The notes beneath the pieces were generated by a model. That model made no database searches, was not told where the DNA came from, and saw only the letters and a list, made by a program, of their open reading frames with translations. The position numbers were made by a program, and so were the translations under genes. A DNA stretch of 64,000 nucleotides from Pedobacter cryoconitis (GTDB lineage Bacteria > Bacteroidota > Bacteroidia > Sphingobacteriales > Sphingobacteriaceae), in the NCBI RefSeq assembly GCF_003259615.1, contig NZ_QLLR01000029.1, positions 18,194 to 82,193 on the forward strand, read 5' to 3'. How positions within the stretch are numbered: the first letter of the stretch is position 1; each line of letters opens with the position of its first letter. This document shows positions 7,375-16,929 of the stretch, in pieces.

Positions 7375-8019
7375 TTGATAGACACCGCAACTGTAAATAG
7401 AAAAAAGTTTTTAACCTGGTTTTTAATAATCCTGTGTTCCGGGTTCATATTTTTATCCTTCATTGTCGCATTATTTCCGCCGTCGGCTATCGATTTAAAA
7501 GTTTCTGCACTGGTACAATCAACTCAGAGTCCTGAATTGGACAGAAATATGGAATTTATTAGCTTGTTTGGCGCTTTTCCTGTTCCGATGTTTATGGGGT
7601 TTATAGTAGCTATCATCTTTTACGTCTTTAAATTTCGCAGAGAGGCACTTTTTGTTATACTTACTTTTAGCTCCGGGCTGATCAGTACAGTCATCAAATT
7701 GCTGGTTAACCGGCCAAGGCCTACAGCAGCCCTGGTCAGAATAGTTGAAGTGGCTAAACAGCAAAGTTTTCCAAGTGGACATACCTTATTTTATACCATT
7801 TTTTTTGGCTTTCTACTGTTCCTGATGTGGAATCTTAAGCAAATTAACCTGGTTTTAAGGGTAGTGGTAGCTTTGCTGTCTGCGCTGTTGATCTTAACAA
7901 TACCTTTTTCACGCATATACCTGGGCGCTCATTGGCTAACAGATGTACTGGGCGGATTTATGCTTGGCCTGATCTGTTTATACTTTATTGTAATTTTATA
8001 CCTGAAAGAAACACATTAA
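7375..8019 (+). CDS. PAP2-family membrane phosphatase
   Basis: A membrane phosphatase of the lipid phosphatase/undecaprenyl-pyrophosphate phosphatase (PAP2) type, about 214 residues with about six hydrophobic segments. The three signature motifs are present: KLLVNRPRP, FPSGHTLFYT and SRIYLGAHWLTDVLGG (the His and Asp of the catalytic site). It probably removes phosphate from a lipid or isoprenoid pyrophosphate on the outer side of the inner membrane. There is no ATG near the beginning. Candidate starts are TTG at 7348, which overlaps the promoter element, and TTG at 7375, which I prefer. The start remains uncertain. Its stop abuts the end of the convergent downstream gene. Confidence 0.88.
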   Translation: MIDTATVNRKKFLTWFLIILCSGFIFLSFIVALFPPSAIDLKVSALVQSTQSPELDRNMEFISLFGAFPVPMFMGFIVAIIFYVFKFRREALFVILTFSSGLISTVIKLLVNRPRPTAALVRIVEVAKQQSFPSGHTLFYTIFFGFLLFLMWNLKQINLVLRVVVALLSALLILTIPFSRIYLGAHWLTDVLGGFMLGLICLYFIVILYLKETH

Positions 8020-9024
8020 TTAGATACTTTTTTCAAGGATTAACAGGTGTTTACACCGTATCCCATTTTCAATAATCGGGTGAGGGTAATGATCGATAAA
8101 GAAGTTGTGATTCATACCAACGAGTTCAAAATTTTCTTTTTGATATAAAGCGAGCTGGCCGATGCTTGAATTTCCGGTTGCAATCCTCAATGTTTTAAAT
8201 CCTTTGGCTATAGAAGCATTAACCGCCTTTTTTAATAAACGCTTGCCTAAGCCAATACCCTGATACTGGGCTTTAACGGCAATGTTTTTGATTTCAATAG
8301 TACTTTTGTTTAAAGGTAACAATACAAAAGCGCCTATGATTTTTGTCCGGTACAGCGCCACAAAGATCTGGTTATTATGTGTATATGAATTTATAACTTC
8401 TATGGATGGATCAGCAGATAATAAAAGGTCATAGAGTGTCCGGTTGATTTCATTCTTTTCCGTAAACGCCAATTCCTGGTGGATAGACAGGTGCTCAATT
8501 TTTTCATTGACCAGCCGCAGCCGTTCTTCAATGGTAATATCACTCTCTAACCTGAGGATTGGTGTTTTTAATTTATTGAGCCATTTCGTATGCTGTTCAA
8601 AACTTCTGCTGGGAAAACCTGGCTGGTCATAACCTGATGCCCATTCAATAAATTCAGCATGCTTTTTTTTCCAATAGTCATCTGTCTCCATCAGCTCTCC
8701 GTACAGCGCTGTTTCTCTTTTAATTAAGCGTGGTATTCTGATCGCAGAAGGGATCCATAAGAATACAACCAGGTCGAAGAAATTAACGAATTGCGCATTC
8801 CAATTTAATATTGAGCCAGAAACAACAATGTTTTCATTTTTATTAAAATCGTTAGTAAATAAGTCGTCGCGTTCTTGTGGATCGCGCTTTAATTCAAATG
8901 GTATTTCGCTTTTAAGCCAGTAATAGTCATCAGTATCAAGGTGACTAAAACCCAGCTCAATGGAGAGACGATGGGCTAAAGTAGTTGTACCAGAGCCTGA
9001 TGCTCCAAAAATCATGATTTTCAT
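8020..9024 (-). CDS. Fusion of a P-loop nucleotide kinase-like domain and a GNAT acetyltransferase
   Basis: A 334-residue two-domain protein. Residues 1-175 resemble small P-loop kinases (adenylate/shikimate kinase-like): the loop GASGSGTTT at residues 7-15 is followed by HLDTDDYYW. The usual Walker A lysine is replaced by Thr, a variant I have seen in related small NTPases. Residues about 200-334 are a GNAT N-acetyltransferase domain with the acetyl-CoA loop QYQGIGLGKRLLKKA and IKNIAVKA before it. No signal peptide, so cytosolic. The substrates of either half are unknown; a link between nucleotide-dependent phosphorylation and acetylation is only a guess. It is monocistronic. Confidence 0.8.
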   Translation of the reverse strand: MKIMIFGASGSGTTTLAHRLSIELGFSHLDTDDYYWLKSEIPFELKRDPQERDDLFTNDFNKNENIVVSGSILNWNAQFVNFFDLVVFLWIPSAIRIPRLIKRETALYGELMETDDYWKKKHAEFIEWASGYDQPGFPSRSFEQHTKWLNKLKTPILRLESDITIEERLRLVNEKIEHLSIHQELAFTEKNEINRTLYDLLLSADPSIEVINSYTHNNQIFVALYRTKIIGAFVLLPLNKSTIEIKNIAVKAQYQGIGLGKRLLKKAVNASIAKGFKTLRIATGNSSIGQLALYQKENFELVGMNHNFFIDHYPHPIIENGIRCKHLLILEKSI

Positions 9025-9338
9025 CGAGTAGTTAGTTATAGTAGATTAAACGAAAATATGAAAAGAATAGTTTATTTTTACTGTTTGCTAAAAATATTAG
9101 TATTCTTTTTGCGCTAATAATTTTTACCAACAGGATAGGGGGAGATCTTTCCGATGAGTTGAAAACCGCAATTACGGGCATTAATAATGCTGAAAAGATA
9201 GTATATAATTAGCTGTATTTCTTGATTTTAAATACTTTAAAATAGTGTAGTTGTATATAAAACTTTTAATGTAAAAATTAGTTATATAGGTTTAATATAT
9301 TTACTGTTTTTAAAATCTGATTTATTTTATGGATAACC
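9025..9338. other. Intergenic region of 314 bases without a supported gene
   Basis: This AT-rich stretch lies between the divergent fusion gene and the histidine kinase. It probably holds both promoters. A frame without start codon is open at 9102-9211 on the plus strand and ends in protein-like sequence (GDLSDELKTAITGINNAEK) before a TAG, possibly a gene remnant. No RNA gene or clear repeat was found. Confidence 0.4.
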
Positions 9339-11222
9339 ATGCTGACTGATGCCCTTTTTCAAGCCCTGTTCAATAGCTCTTCGCCGCGTCTGCTCTTAAG
9401 TGCCCACGGCCGGGATTTTATAATTATCAACACTAATGAAGCTTTTAGAATAGCGAGCTTAAATGAGGCTTTAAGTGCGACAGGTAAAAGTATCTGGGAT
9501 TTGTTTAATGCGGGAAACTGCAGCTGTGAAAATTTACTTTTGCTGGAAAATTCTTTAATGCAGTCAGTCGAACTCACGCAGAAATCAGAACTTCATGATT
9601 TCGAATATCAGTTTGCAGCAGCAGGACAAATCAGAAATTATTGGAAACTGGAAATTGTAGCTATAGCTAATCATGACGGGCAGCCTCCATCTGTTCTTTT
9701 GACTCTTGATTTGCAAAACGAACAAAAGAATACAGGTATTCAGCAGCATCCGGAACTTTTAAATATTGTTAGTCATATTCCTGTAGGTCTGTGCATTTTG
9801 TCTGGTCAGGAAATGAGATTGGAAATTGTAAATGAACGGATGTTAAGTCTGTGGGATAGAAATTATTCTATTTTAGGTTTGCCTTTATTGGAATTTATGC
9901 CGGAAATAACGCACCAGGTGTTCCCCCAATTATTACAGCAGGTTTATACTTCCGGAATTCCGTTTAGTAGCAGAGGAGCAATTGCACAACTCGTTGTAGG
10001 CGGGCGTTTAAAAACACTCTATGTAGATTTTTCTTATACACCATTGAAAAATAGTGAAGGAGCGATCGATAGTATTCTGGTGATGGCCGAAGATGTAACC
10101 AGCAGTGTAATGGGTTTGCAGCGGGAACAGCAATTAACAGAAAAGCTAACGGCTATTAATGAAGAATTATCTGCTTCTATTCTCGAATTGGCAGAAAATG
10201 AATCCAGGTTCAGATTTTTACTGAATGCTTTGCCACAGCAGGTTTGGACGGCAGATTCGGCAGGTTTGCTGGATTATGTAAACCAGGTAGTCTGTGATGA
10301 TTTCGGCTTCGATGTGCCAACGGTTATAGGGCATGGCTGGCAGAAATTTGTACATCCTGATGATTTAGTGCAGTCTCTTGAAAAGTGGAAGAATGCTTTG
10401 GAAACAGAGTGTGAATATGTAACTGAGTTTAGACTATTATGCCACGAAGGAAACTATAAATGGTTTTTAGCCAGGGCCATCCCATTGATTGAAAATGGTA
10501 AATTATTACTTTGGATAGGGACTAATACTAATATCGACCTGCAAAAAAACAATGAGCAGCGTAAGGATGAGTTTATATCGGTTGCCAGCCATGAACTCAA
10601 AACACCATTAACCAGTATTAAGGCATTTAATCAGTTGATTCAGCGTAAAAACAAGGAACACGCGCTCGATGGCTTTATCGCGAAGTCTGCTCAGAATATT
10701 TCCCGTTTAGAAAGATTAATAAAAGACCTGCTGGATGTAACGAAAATCAATGCAGGTAAGATTACCTATGAGCTTGAGTTTTTCGATTTCAAAAAGATGC
10801 TGATCGAAAGTATAGAGAATGTTCAGCTGACGGCCCCGGACCATGAAATTATTTTGGAGAAAGCAGCAGAAATCAGCTACCCCGGAGATCAATACAGACT
10901 GGAACAGGTAATTCATAATTTTTTGACCAATGCGGTAAAATATTCCCCTGATGGTCAAAAGGTAATTGTAAAGTCGATAATCGAAGGGACTGACTTGCTT
11001 GTATCTATCCAGGATTTTGGTATTGGTATAGCTGAAAAAGATAGGATGAGGCTATTTGAAAGATATTATAGAGTTGGTGACAATGCCATGCGATTTGAAG
11101 GACTAGGCCTTGGTCTTTTTATTTCTTCGGAAATTTTAAGGAGACATCAGGGGAACTTCTGGATAGAAAGCGAGCCTGGGCTTGGCTCTACTTTCTTTTT
11201 CCGGTTACCAGTGGTCAGCTAA
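9339..11222 (+). CDS. Soluble PAS-domain sensor histidine kinase
   Basis: A 627-residue kinase without a transmembrane segment, so it probably senses a cytoplasmic signal. Three PAS-like regions lie at about 1-130, 145-265 and 285-400 (the last of PAS_3 type, ending in HPDDL), with a short coiled coil at about 262-290. The HisKA domain has the phospho-acceptor H418 in SHELKTPLTSI. The ATPase domain has the N box (NFLTNAVKYSPDG), G1 box (DFGIGIAEKD), F box (FERYYRV) and G2 box (GLGLGLFIS). There is no receiver domain and no response regulator gene beside it, so it is an orphan. An ATG ten bases upstream is out of frame. Confidence 0.93.
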   Translation: MLTDALFQALFNSSSPRLLLSAHGRDFIIINTNEAFRIASLNEALSATGKSIWDLFNAGNCSCENLLLLENSLMQSVELTQKSELHDFEYQFAAAGQIRNYWKLEIVAIANHDGQPPSVLLTLDLQNEQKNTGIQQHPELLNIVSHIPVGLCILSGQEMRLEIVNERMLSLWDRNYSILGLPLLEFMPEITHQVFPQLLQQVYTSGIPFSSRGAIAQLVVGGRLKTLYVDFSYTPLKNSEGAIDSILVMAEDVTSSVMGLQREQQLTEKLTAINEELSASILELAENESRFRFLLNALPQQVWTADSAGLLDYVNQVVCDDFGFDVPTVIGHGWQKFVHPDDLVQSLEKWKNALETECEYVTEFRLLCHEGNYKWFLARAIPLIENGKLLLWIGTNTNIDLQKNNEQRKDEFISVASHELKTPLTSIKAFNQLIQRKNKEHALDGFIAKSAQNISRLERLIKDLLDVTKINAGKITYELEFFDFKKMLIESIENVQLTAPDHEIILEKAAEISYPGDQYRLEQVIHNFLTNAVKYSPDGQKVIVKSIIEGTDLLVSIQDFGIGIAEKDRMRLFERYYRVGDNAMRFEGLGLGLFISSEILRRHQGNFWIESEPGLGSTFFFRLPVVS

Positions 11223-11228
11223 CCTGGT

Positions 11229-12095
11229 TTACTCATTAGGTATAGCAAACTCCTTATAAGCTAAACCCCCGACTATCCCCAATCCATTTTGTATATTACT
11301 GTGGATAATCACCTTTTCTGAAAAGGGGTTGTCTTCGCTGTCATCTGCTTTGGATACACTCTTTAGATATTTATAACTGGTTTCAGTCAATAAAGTGACT
11401 TCTATATACATATTCTTTGATGCGGGTTTGTAATCTGTACTGAAAGCATAAAATTTAGTTTCCCCTGCTGGTTGCGCCTTTTCTACAAATAATGATTTTT
11501 TGTCTGAATTTCCACTTCCAAAAATATCAGTGTTATTGACCGGGCGGATATAAAATGGTATTTTTTTAGAGGGCTTGCCGGAATTGTTCTCTTCATATAA
11601 AATCCTGAAGCGATAATATTGCTTTTCCTTGCTGTTGTTCTTTAGCAGGAAATTGAACTTTAGTTTATAATCGTCGCTATTTGATTCAATCACTGCCTGA
11701 TTATTGATGTCTATGGTAGTGATGTCCGGAATGATGTCACTGCCCTCAACCAGGTTAAAACCAGGTGCGGCAGCTGTTATTCTATATTTTTTATCTTTTA
11801 GTACCCCAATGGTGCTTACATAATATTTTTTACCGTCTATGGTCTGCGGCTTTAATGATTCTTTAAAAACATCATTTTCATAGAGTTTTGTTTCCGCATG
11901 CTCAGGGTCTTTAAATGATTGTCCTTCTGCTAGTCTGCCAGATAGCGTAAAGCGTACTTTCAATGGCATATTTTCACTCATTAATACATTCAATACTGGA
12001 CGATCTGCATCTGAAGGTAAATCGATGGTTAATTTTTTCTCACAAGATGTCAATAAGCTCATTGCAAGTATGGGGAAGAAGTTAATTGTTTTCAT
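11229..12095 (-). CDS. DUF4249 family lipoprotein
   Basis: A 288-residue protein with a lipoprotein signal (LLTSC, C18 as lipidation site), followed by beta-rich sequence matching DUF4249. That family is typically encoded directly after a TonB-dependent receptor in Bacteroidota and is presumed to be a surface partner of the receptor. Here it begins two bases after the receptor's stop, which fits translational coupling. The ligand is unknown. Confidence 0.85.
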   Translation of the reverse strand: MKTINFFPILAMSLLTSCEKKLTIDLPSDADRPVLNVLMSENMPLKVRFTLSGRLAEGQSFKDPEHAETKLYENDVFKESLKPQTIDGKKYYVSTIGVLKDKKYRITAAAPGFNLVEGSDIIPDITTIDINNQAVIESNSDDYKLKFNFLLKNNSKEKQYYRFRILYEENNSGKPSKKIPFYIRPVNNTDIFGSGNSDKKSLFVEKAQPAGETKFYAFSTDYKPASKNMYIEVTLLTETSYKYLKSVSKADDSEDNPFSEKVIIHSNIQNGLGIVGGLAYKEFAIPNE

Positions 12096-12097
12096 GA

Positions 12098-14524
12098 TTA
12101 AAATTTAAGGCTGTAAGAAATGCTGGGCATAATAGGTAACAAGCTGTTTCCGGTCAGATTAGCTGTATTTCCTTTGTAATCTTTGACATTGAAATAAAAT
12201 AAATTTTGTCGGTTATAAACGTTGTAAATACTCACATTCCAGGTACGCACCTTACCACTTTCTTTGAGTTTGATAAAACTTATACCAACGTCTAATCTAT
12301 GTGTAGGCTGTATACGAATGTTATTTCTGGACTCGATATAGTCGAGCTTTTGAGTTTTTTGCGGTTGATCCTGTTCAGGGCTAACTCCTTCAAATTGTGT
12401 GGTGGGCATGGTAAAAGGTGATGCACTCTGGTAAACAAAAGTTGCTGAAAGTTCAATTCCTGGTTTTAATTTATAAACCCCAACCAGGTTTAACGTGTTC
12501 CGGCGGTCATACTTATAAGGATAAGTTTTTCCATGGTTGATTTCCGGCAGGCTGCGGTTTGTCCAGGCCAGTGCATAGCTGGCCCAGCCTGTTAAGCGGC
12601 CTGTTTTCTTTTGAAGGAATAATTCCAGGCCATAAGCTTTGCCTTTGCCACTGGTGATTTTATTCTCCCAGTCATTATGTTCGCTGGTTACTACATAGTC
12701 TGCGCCGTCTTTATATTCAATGATATTATCCATTGTTTTATAATAGCTTTCGGCAGAGAATTCAAACTGATTATTAAAAATATTACGGGATATGCCCAGT
12801 GCAAATTGATTAGATTGCTGCGGAAGTACTTTGCTTGTTGCAGGAACCCAAAGATCGGTAGGCAGGGAAATAGAATTGCTGGCTAACAGGTGCATATATT
12901 GGGTCATCTTTGCATAAGATGCTTTCAGCGCCCAATCACCCGGCAATAGATAGTGTGCACTGATGCGTGGCTGCAAAGAAGTATAGAACTTGCCCTGTAC
13001 ATTAAATCCGCTGGCATGCACGCCTATGTTTGCTTTCAGCTTGTCGGTGATTGTCCAGTCATCTTCAGCATAAAGATCAAGTTCCGTTGCTTTAATTTTA
13101 CCGCCCAGATTTTCATCTTTCAAAGTTTCATTATTGAAAGACTGTTTGGAAAGACTCGTGCCGGGAGTAAAAGTGTGCAGGGTAGAAGAAGCACCCATCT
13201 TTATACTATGGGCAGGTAATGGCTGATAATCAAAATCTATTTTGGCAGTATAATCTGTAATACCTGAGTTAATATTCAGGATGTCATCTGAGTTTGCATT
13301 TGCTTTTGAACCAAAAATTGAAGAAGTCATGGTGGTATTAAACTTGTATTGCGAGGTAGTCAGCGTAGTATTTGCAAATAGTTTATTAGAAAAAATATGA
13401 TTCCATCTTGCTGCACCTGTCATATTGCGCCAGCCTAAACCAAAATCCCCAAGTGTGGTCGAACCATCACTGCTTCCTTGTTTTACTTTTGTCCTTAACT
13501 TATCCTGGCCGTTGTAAAAACTTAAATAAAGGTGGTCTTTATCAGAGAATTTATGGTGAATTTTAGCGTTAAGGTCATAGAAATATAATTGAAATTTTTC
13601 TACATCCGGCTGACTGCTTTTTAATATCGGAGTAATCAACAAGTCATGATAAGTTCTGCGGCCGGAAATGATAAAAGAAGTCTTATCTTTTTTGAGCGGG
13701 CCTTCCACGGTCAATTGAGAAGCGAGCAGCCCCAAAGTAAACTGTCCGTGTATCTTGTTCATATTGCCATCATTCATCGCAATATCTACCACTGAAGATA
13801 GCCTGCCGCCATAACGCGCAGGAAAAGCACCTTTATAGAGGTCTACATTTTTAATTGCGTAAGTATTGAAAGCTGAAAATATCCCTAATAAGTGTGATGG
13901 ATTATATAAAGGTGCCCCGTCCAGTAAAATCAGATTTTGATCAGGAGAGCCTCCGCGTACCAGCATTGCACTGGTACCTTCACTACCTTGTTGTACTCCC
14001 GGGAGTGTTTGCAGGGCTTTGAATAAATCCGGTTCGCCAAAAAATTTCGGTAAGGCCTGAATCTGACTGATTGGGAGATTAATTTTTCCCATTTGTGAAG
14101 TGTTTTGAATAGGGGCACTGTTTGTTCCTTTGATGATAACAGTGTTCAATTCGTTTTGCAGAGGTCTTAAACGAAAAGCAACTGTACTTTTTAAGGTTAA
14201 ATTGATTAAAGTATCTATTGTTTGATAACCTATATAAGAGATACGGAAAGTGGCAGTATCTGCAGGAATAGTCAAACTGAAATAGCCGTAGTTATTTGTT
14301 GTTGTACCGGTTTTTATACCTTTTGCAGTAATACTTACGCCAATCAGCGTTTCACCGGTAGTTTGATCGGTTATTCTTCCATTTAATGTTTTTGAATTAC
14401 TTTTTTGCGGGGAAACAGGTTTTAAGCTGGTTTGTGCCTTTACGCAGGTAGTTTTAAAAATGAGCAGTAAAAAAGTGGAGAGTAGTGTTAATCTGGCAAT
14501 TTTTATAAAATTGGGTACGTTCAT
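12098..14524 (-). CDS. TonB-dependent receptor paired with a DUF4249 lipoprotein
   Basis: An outer-membrane receptor of 808 residues. A signal peptide (about 1-31) is followed by a carboxypeptidase-regulatory-like domain (NGRITDQTTGETLIGVSI, NNYGYFSL), a plug domain (LQTLPGVQQG, AMLVRGGSPDQNLILLDGAP, GAFPARYGGRLSSVVDI) and a beta-barrel ending in Phe (SISYSLKF), the usual BamA recognition end. The frame extends to a GTG at 14554, but the ATG at 14524 begins the signal peptide. The DUF4249 partner follows after two bases. No SusD homologue is present, so substrate type is open. Confidence 0.93.
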   Translation of the reverse strand: MNVPNFIKIARLTLLSTFLLLIFKTTCVKAQTSLKPVSPQKSNSKTLNGRITDQTTGETLIGVSITAKGIKTGTTTNNYGYFSLTIPADTATFRISYIGYQTIDTLINLTLKSTVAFRLRPLQNELNTVIIKGTNSAPIQNTSQMGKINLPISQIQALPKFFGEPDLFKALQTLPGVQQGSEGTSAMLVRGGSPDQNLILLDGAPLYNPSHLLGIFSAFNTYAIKNVDLYKGAFPARYGGRLSSVVDIAMNDGNMNKIHGQFTLGLLASQLTVEGPLKKDKTSFIISGRRTYHDLLITPILKSSQPDVEKFQLYFYDLNAKIHHKFSDKDHLYLSFYNGQDKLRTKVKQGSSDGSTTLGDFGLGWRNMTGAARWNHIFSNKLFANTTLTTSQYKFNTTMTSSIFGSKANANSDDILNINSGITDYTAKIDFDYQPLPAHSIKMGASSTLHTFTPGTSLSKQSFNNETLKDENLGGKIKATELDLYAEDDWTITDKLKANIGVHASGFNVQGKFYTSLQPRISAHYLLPGDWALKASYAKMTQYMHLLASNSISLPTDLWVPATSKVLPQQSNQFALGISRNIFNNQFEFSAESYYKTMDNIIEYKDGADYVVTSEHNDWENKITSGKGKAYGLELFLQKKTGRLTGWASYALAWTNRSLPEINHGKTYPYKYDRRNTLNLVGVYKLKPGIELSATFVYQSASPFTMPTTQFEGVSPEQDQPQKTQKLDYIESRNNIRIQPTHRLDVGISFIKLKESGKVRTWNVSIYNVYNRQNLFYFNVKDYKGNTANLTGNSLLPIMPSISYSLKF

Positions 14525-14875
14525 GTGTATTTTAAATTCACCACTAAGACGCACCTTTTCAGGGATACCCCTATAGTGTGAAAAATATTATTGTAAAGCA
14601 CTGTAGCATTATATAGTTATCATACGTTTTACCTCTTGATAACTATTTTTTAACTATTAATCTCATTCCGCTATAAAATGAAGATATGTTTTCACTTACT
14701 TAAATTTATGCTGCTGTGCTGCAGGGGCAAACTCAGATCATAATATGTTTTTTTTCTAATTTAGTTTAGGCTCACTTCTCAAGTAATTGCAATATTTATG
14801 AAAAGCAGTTCATTTATCTTGTGGTTTTTTAAGTATTTAAAATTAAAATAGTATTTTGAGCAAAAAACGAAATTG
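14525..14875. other. Intergenic region of about 350 bases between divergent lipoprotein and receptor genes
   Basis: The region is AT-rich and should contain the promoters of the receptor operon (minus) and the DUF3347 gene (plus). I see no coding frame, RNA gene or repeat that I can support. Confidence 0.4.
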
Positions 14876-15412
14876 ATGAAGAAATATATTGGAATAGCAG
14901 TTTTATCAACTTTGGTGGCTTGTACCGGTACCGTGAAAAATGAAACTGCTGTAACAGACAGCACAGCTACTGCTGAAAAGGCAGCAGAGGTGAATGATGT
15001 TAAGCTTGCTGATCCCAAATCAGAAAGTATATATAAGAGCTACATTAGCTTGAAAAATTCGCTGGTTGCCGGTAATGCAGCGGCTGCGCACCAGACTGCC
15101 CTTGACCTGGCTACTTCGCTTAAAGCTTTTGAAGGTTGTGAAAACACGGCTTTGATTGCAGAGAAAATAGCAGGTACTGAGGATATTAAAGTGCAGCGTA
15201 AAGAATTCACCGCGTTGAGTTCTGATGTTATCGCACTTTTTAAACATGCAGATATTACACAAGGCTCTATTTATGTACAACATTGCCCGATGGCCAATAA
15301 TGGCGATGGGGGAGATTGGTTGTCTTCAGAGAAAAAGATCAGTAATCCATATTACGGAAAAGAAATGATGACTTGCGGCGCAGTGCTGGAAGTGCTTAAA
15401 GCAAAGAAATAA
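14876..15412 (+). CDS. DUF3347 domain lipoprotein
   Basis: A 178-residue lipoprotein. The signal is short (STLVAC, C16 as lipidation site), then a Thr/Ala-rich linker, then a helical DUF3347 domain from about residue 45. The C-terminal signature is present: YVQHCPMANNGDGGDWLSSE, NPYYGKEMMTCG. The conserved His, Cys and Met residues resemble metal ligands, and related domains occur fused to copper-resistance efflux proteins in Bacteroidota. Here it stands alone, so a metal-binding periplasmic role is inference. The ATG at 14876 is preferred over the TTG just before it. Confidence 0.8.
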   Translation: MKKYIGIAVLSTLVACTGTVKNETAVTDSTATAEKAAEVNDVKLADPKSESIYKSYISLKNSLVAGNAAAAHQTALDLATSLKAFEGCENTALIAEKIAGTEDIKVQRKEFTALSSDVIALFKHADITQGSIYVQHCPMANNGDGGDWLSSEKKISNPYYGKEMMTCGAVLEVLKAKK

Positions 15413-15500
15413 GCTCAATTCTTACTTAATGATGACCCGCAGTTAACAATTATTTAACAGCTTTGTTATCATTGTATGTAGGCTATTTCATTAGAATAGT

Positions 15501-15508
15501 TAAATTTG
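15501..15508 (+). promoter_or_regulatory. -7 promoter element for citrate synthase
   Basis: TAAATTTG matches TAnnTTTG, 22 bases before the ATG. No clear -33 element at the normal spacing. Confidence 0.4.
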
Positions 15509-15530
15509 TTATTTATAAATTAGAAGATAT

Positions 15531-16817
15531 ATGTCAGATATTGCAGAAATTAAGATCGATGGTAAAGTATATGAATTTCCCATTGTAACTGGTACCGAAG
15601 GTGAAAAATCAATTGATATTTCGAAATTAAGGGATTTAACAGGACACATTACCCTGGACTTAGGCTACAAAAACACAGGATCTACAAAAAGTGCAATTAC
15701 CTTTTTAGATGGTGAAAAAGGAGTCTTGAAATACAGAGGTTATTCAATTGAGGAGCTGGCAGAGAAATCTACTTTCCTTGAAGTTGCTTTTCTACTGATC
15801 TACGGCGATCTGCCAACAGCTAAAGCACTTGAAGATTTTCAATCTCAGATCACCAAGCATACGCTGATCCATGAGGATATGAAAAAATTCCTGGACGGAT
15901 ACCCTTCAAAATCTCACCCAATGGCTCAGTTAGCTTCATTGGTATGTTCTTTGTCAACATTTTATCCAGAGTCGCTGAATGCAAATTCTTCGCCTGAAAC
16001 AATGAACCTTACGATGATCAAATTGCTGGCTAAATTCCCGACAATTGTATCATTTATCTATAAAAAATCTTTAGGTCATCCACTGATCTATCCTAAAAAT
16101 AAATACGATTATGTAAGTAACTACCTGAACATGACTTTCGGTCAGCGTACAGAAGAGGTTGAAATTGACCCGGTAGTAGTGAAAGCGATGAATACTTTAC
16201 TGATTTTACATGCTGATCATGAGCAAAACTGTTCTGCATCTACAGTAAGAATGGTAGGTTCTTCAGATTGTAATTTATACGCTTCAGTTTCTGCTGGTAT
16301 TGATGCGCTGTGGGGCCCGCTTCATGGTGGTGCTAACCAGGCTGTAATTGAAATGCTTGAATTGATTAAAGAAGACGGTGGAGATACCGAGAAATGGATT
16401 AATAAAGCAAAAGATAAAAATGATCCTTTCCGTATGATGGGATTTGGTCACAGAGTTTATAAGAACTTTGATCCGCGTGCTAAAATTATCAAAAAAGCAT
16501 GTGATGATATTCTGGAGAAATTAGGTATCAATGATCCTGTTCTTGAAATTGCTAAAAAACTGGAAGAAGCAGCTTTAAGTGATCCTTATTTTGTAGAGCG
16601 TAAATTATATCCTAATGTTGATTTTTACTCAGGTATCATCTACAGAGCATTAGGTTTCCCTACAGATATGTTTACTGTATTATTCGCCCTTGGACGTTTA
16701 CCGGGATGGATTGCACAATGGAAAGAAATGCACGAAAATAAAGAGCCGATCGGCCGTCCGCGTCAGATTTACGTTGGACACACCAACAGAGCTTTTGTTG
16801 AAATAGAAAAACGATAG
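15531..16817 (+). CDS. gltA: Citrate synthase
   Basis: A 428-residue enzyme that condenses oxaloacetate and acetyl-CoA to citrate at the entry of the TCA cycle. The length and N-terminal beta-domain match the hexameric type of E. coli. The catalytic triad is H265 (GPLHGGANQA), H307 (GFGHRVYKNFDPRA) and D364 (NVDFYSG), equivalent to E. coli His264, His305 and Asp362. It is a single gene with its own promoter element and a strong terminator. Confidence 0.98.
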   Translation: MSDIAEIKIDGKVYEFPIVTGTEGEKSIDISKLRDLTGHITLDLGYKNTGSTKSAITFLDGEKGVLKYRGYSIEELAEKSTFLEVAFLLIYGDLPTAKALEDFQSQITKHTLIHEDMKKFLDGYPSKSHPMAQLASLVCSLSTFYPESLNANSSPETMNLTMIKLLAKFPTIVSFIYKKSLGHPLIYPKNKYDYVSNYLNMTFGQRTEEVEIDPVVVKAMNTLLILHADHEQNCSASTVRMVGSSDCNLYASVSAGIDALWGPLHGGANQAVIEMLELIKEDGGDTEKWINKAKDKNDPFRMMGFGHRVYKNFDPRAKIIKKACDDILEKLGINDPVLEIAKKLEEAALSDPYFVERKLYPNVDFYSGIIYRALGFPTDMFTVLFALGRLPGWIAQWKEMHENKEPIGRPRQIYVGHTNRAFVEIEKR

Positions 16818-16870
16818 TACTGACATCCTGAACTAAAAAATACCTTAAGTTTTAGCTTTAGGATATAGTC

Positions 16871-16906
16871 AAAAATCCCCGTTAATAAATTTAACGGGGA
16901 TTTTTT
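16871..16906. terminator. Bidirectional intrinsic terminator
   Basis: A 15-base perfect stem (AAAAATCCCCGTTAA with its complement) around a 5-base loop (16886-16890). It is flanked by A and T runs, so it can serve both citrate synthase and the convergent protease gene. Confidence 0.9.
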
Positions 16907-16929
16907 GTGTCTGATCAGCTTGCCGGAAT

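Noticed and set aside
9102..9211. Open plus-strand frame ending in protein-like sequence before the histidine kinase
   Set aside because: It has no start codon, only about 36 codons, and no recognisable family; it may be a remnant but cannot be supported as a gene.
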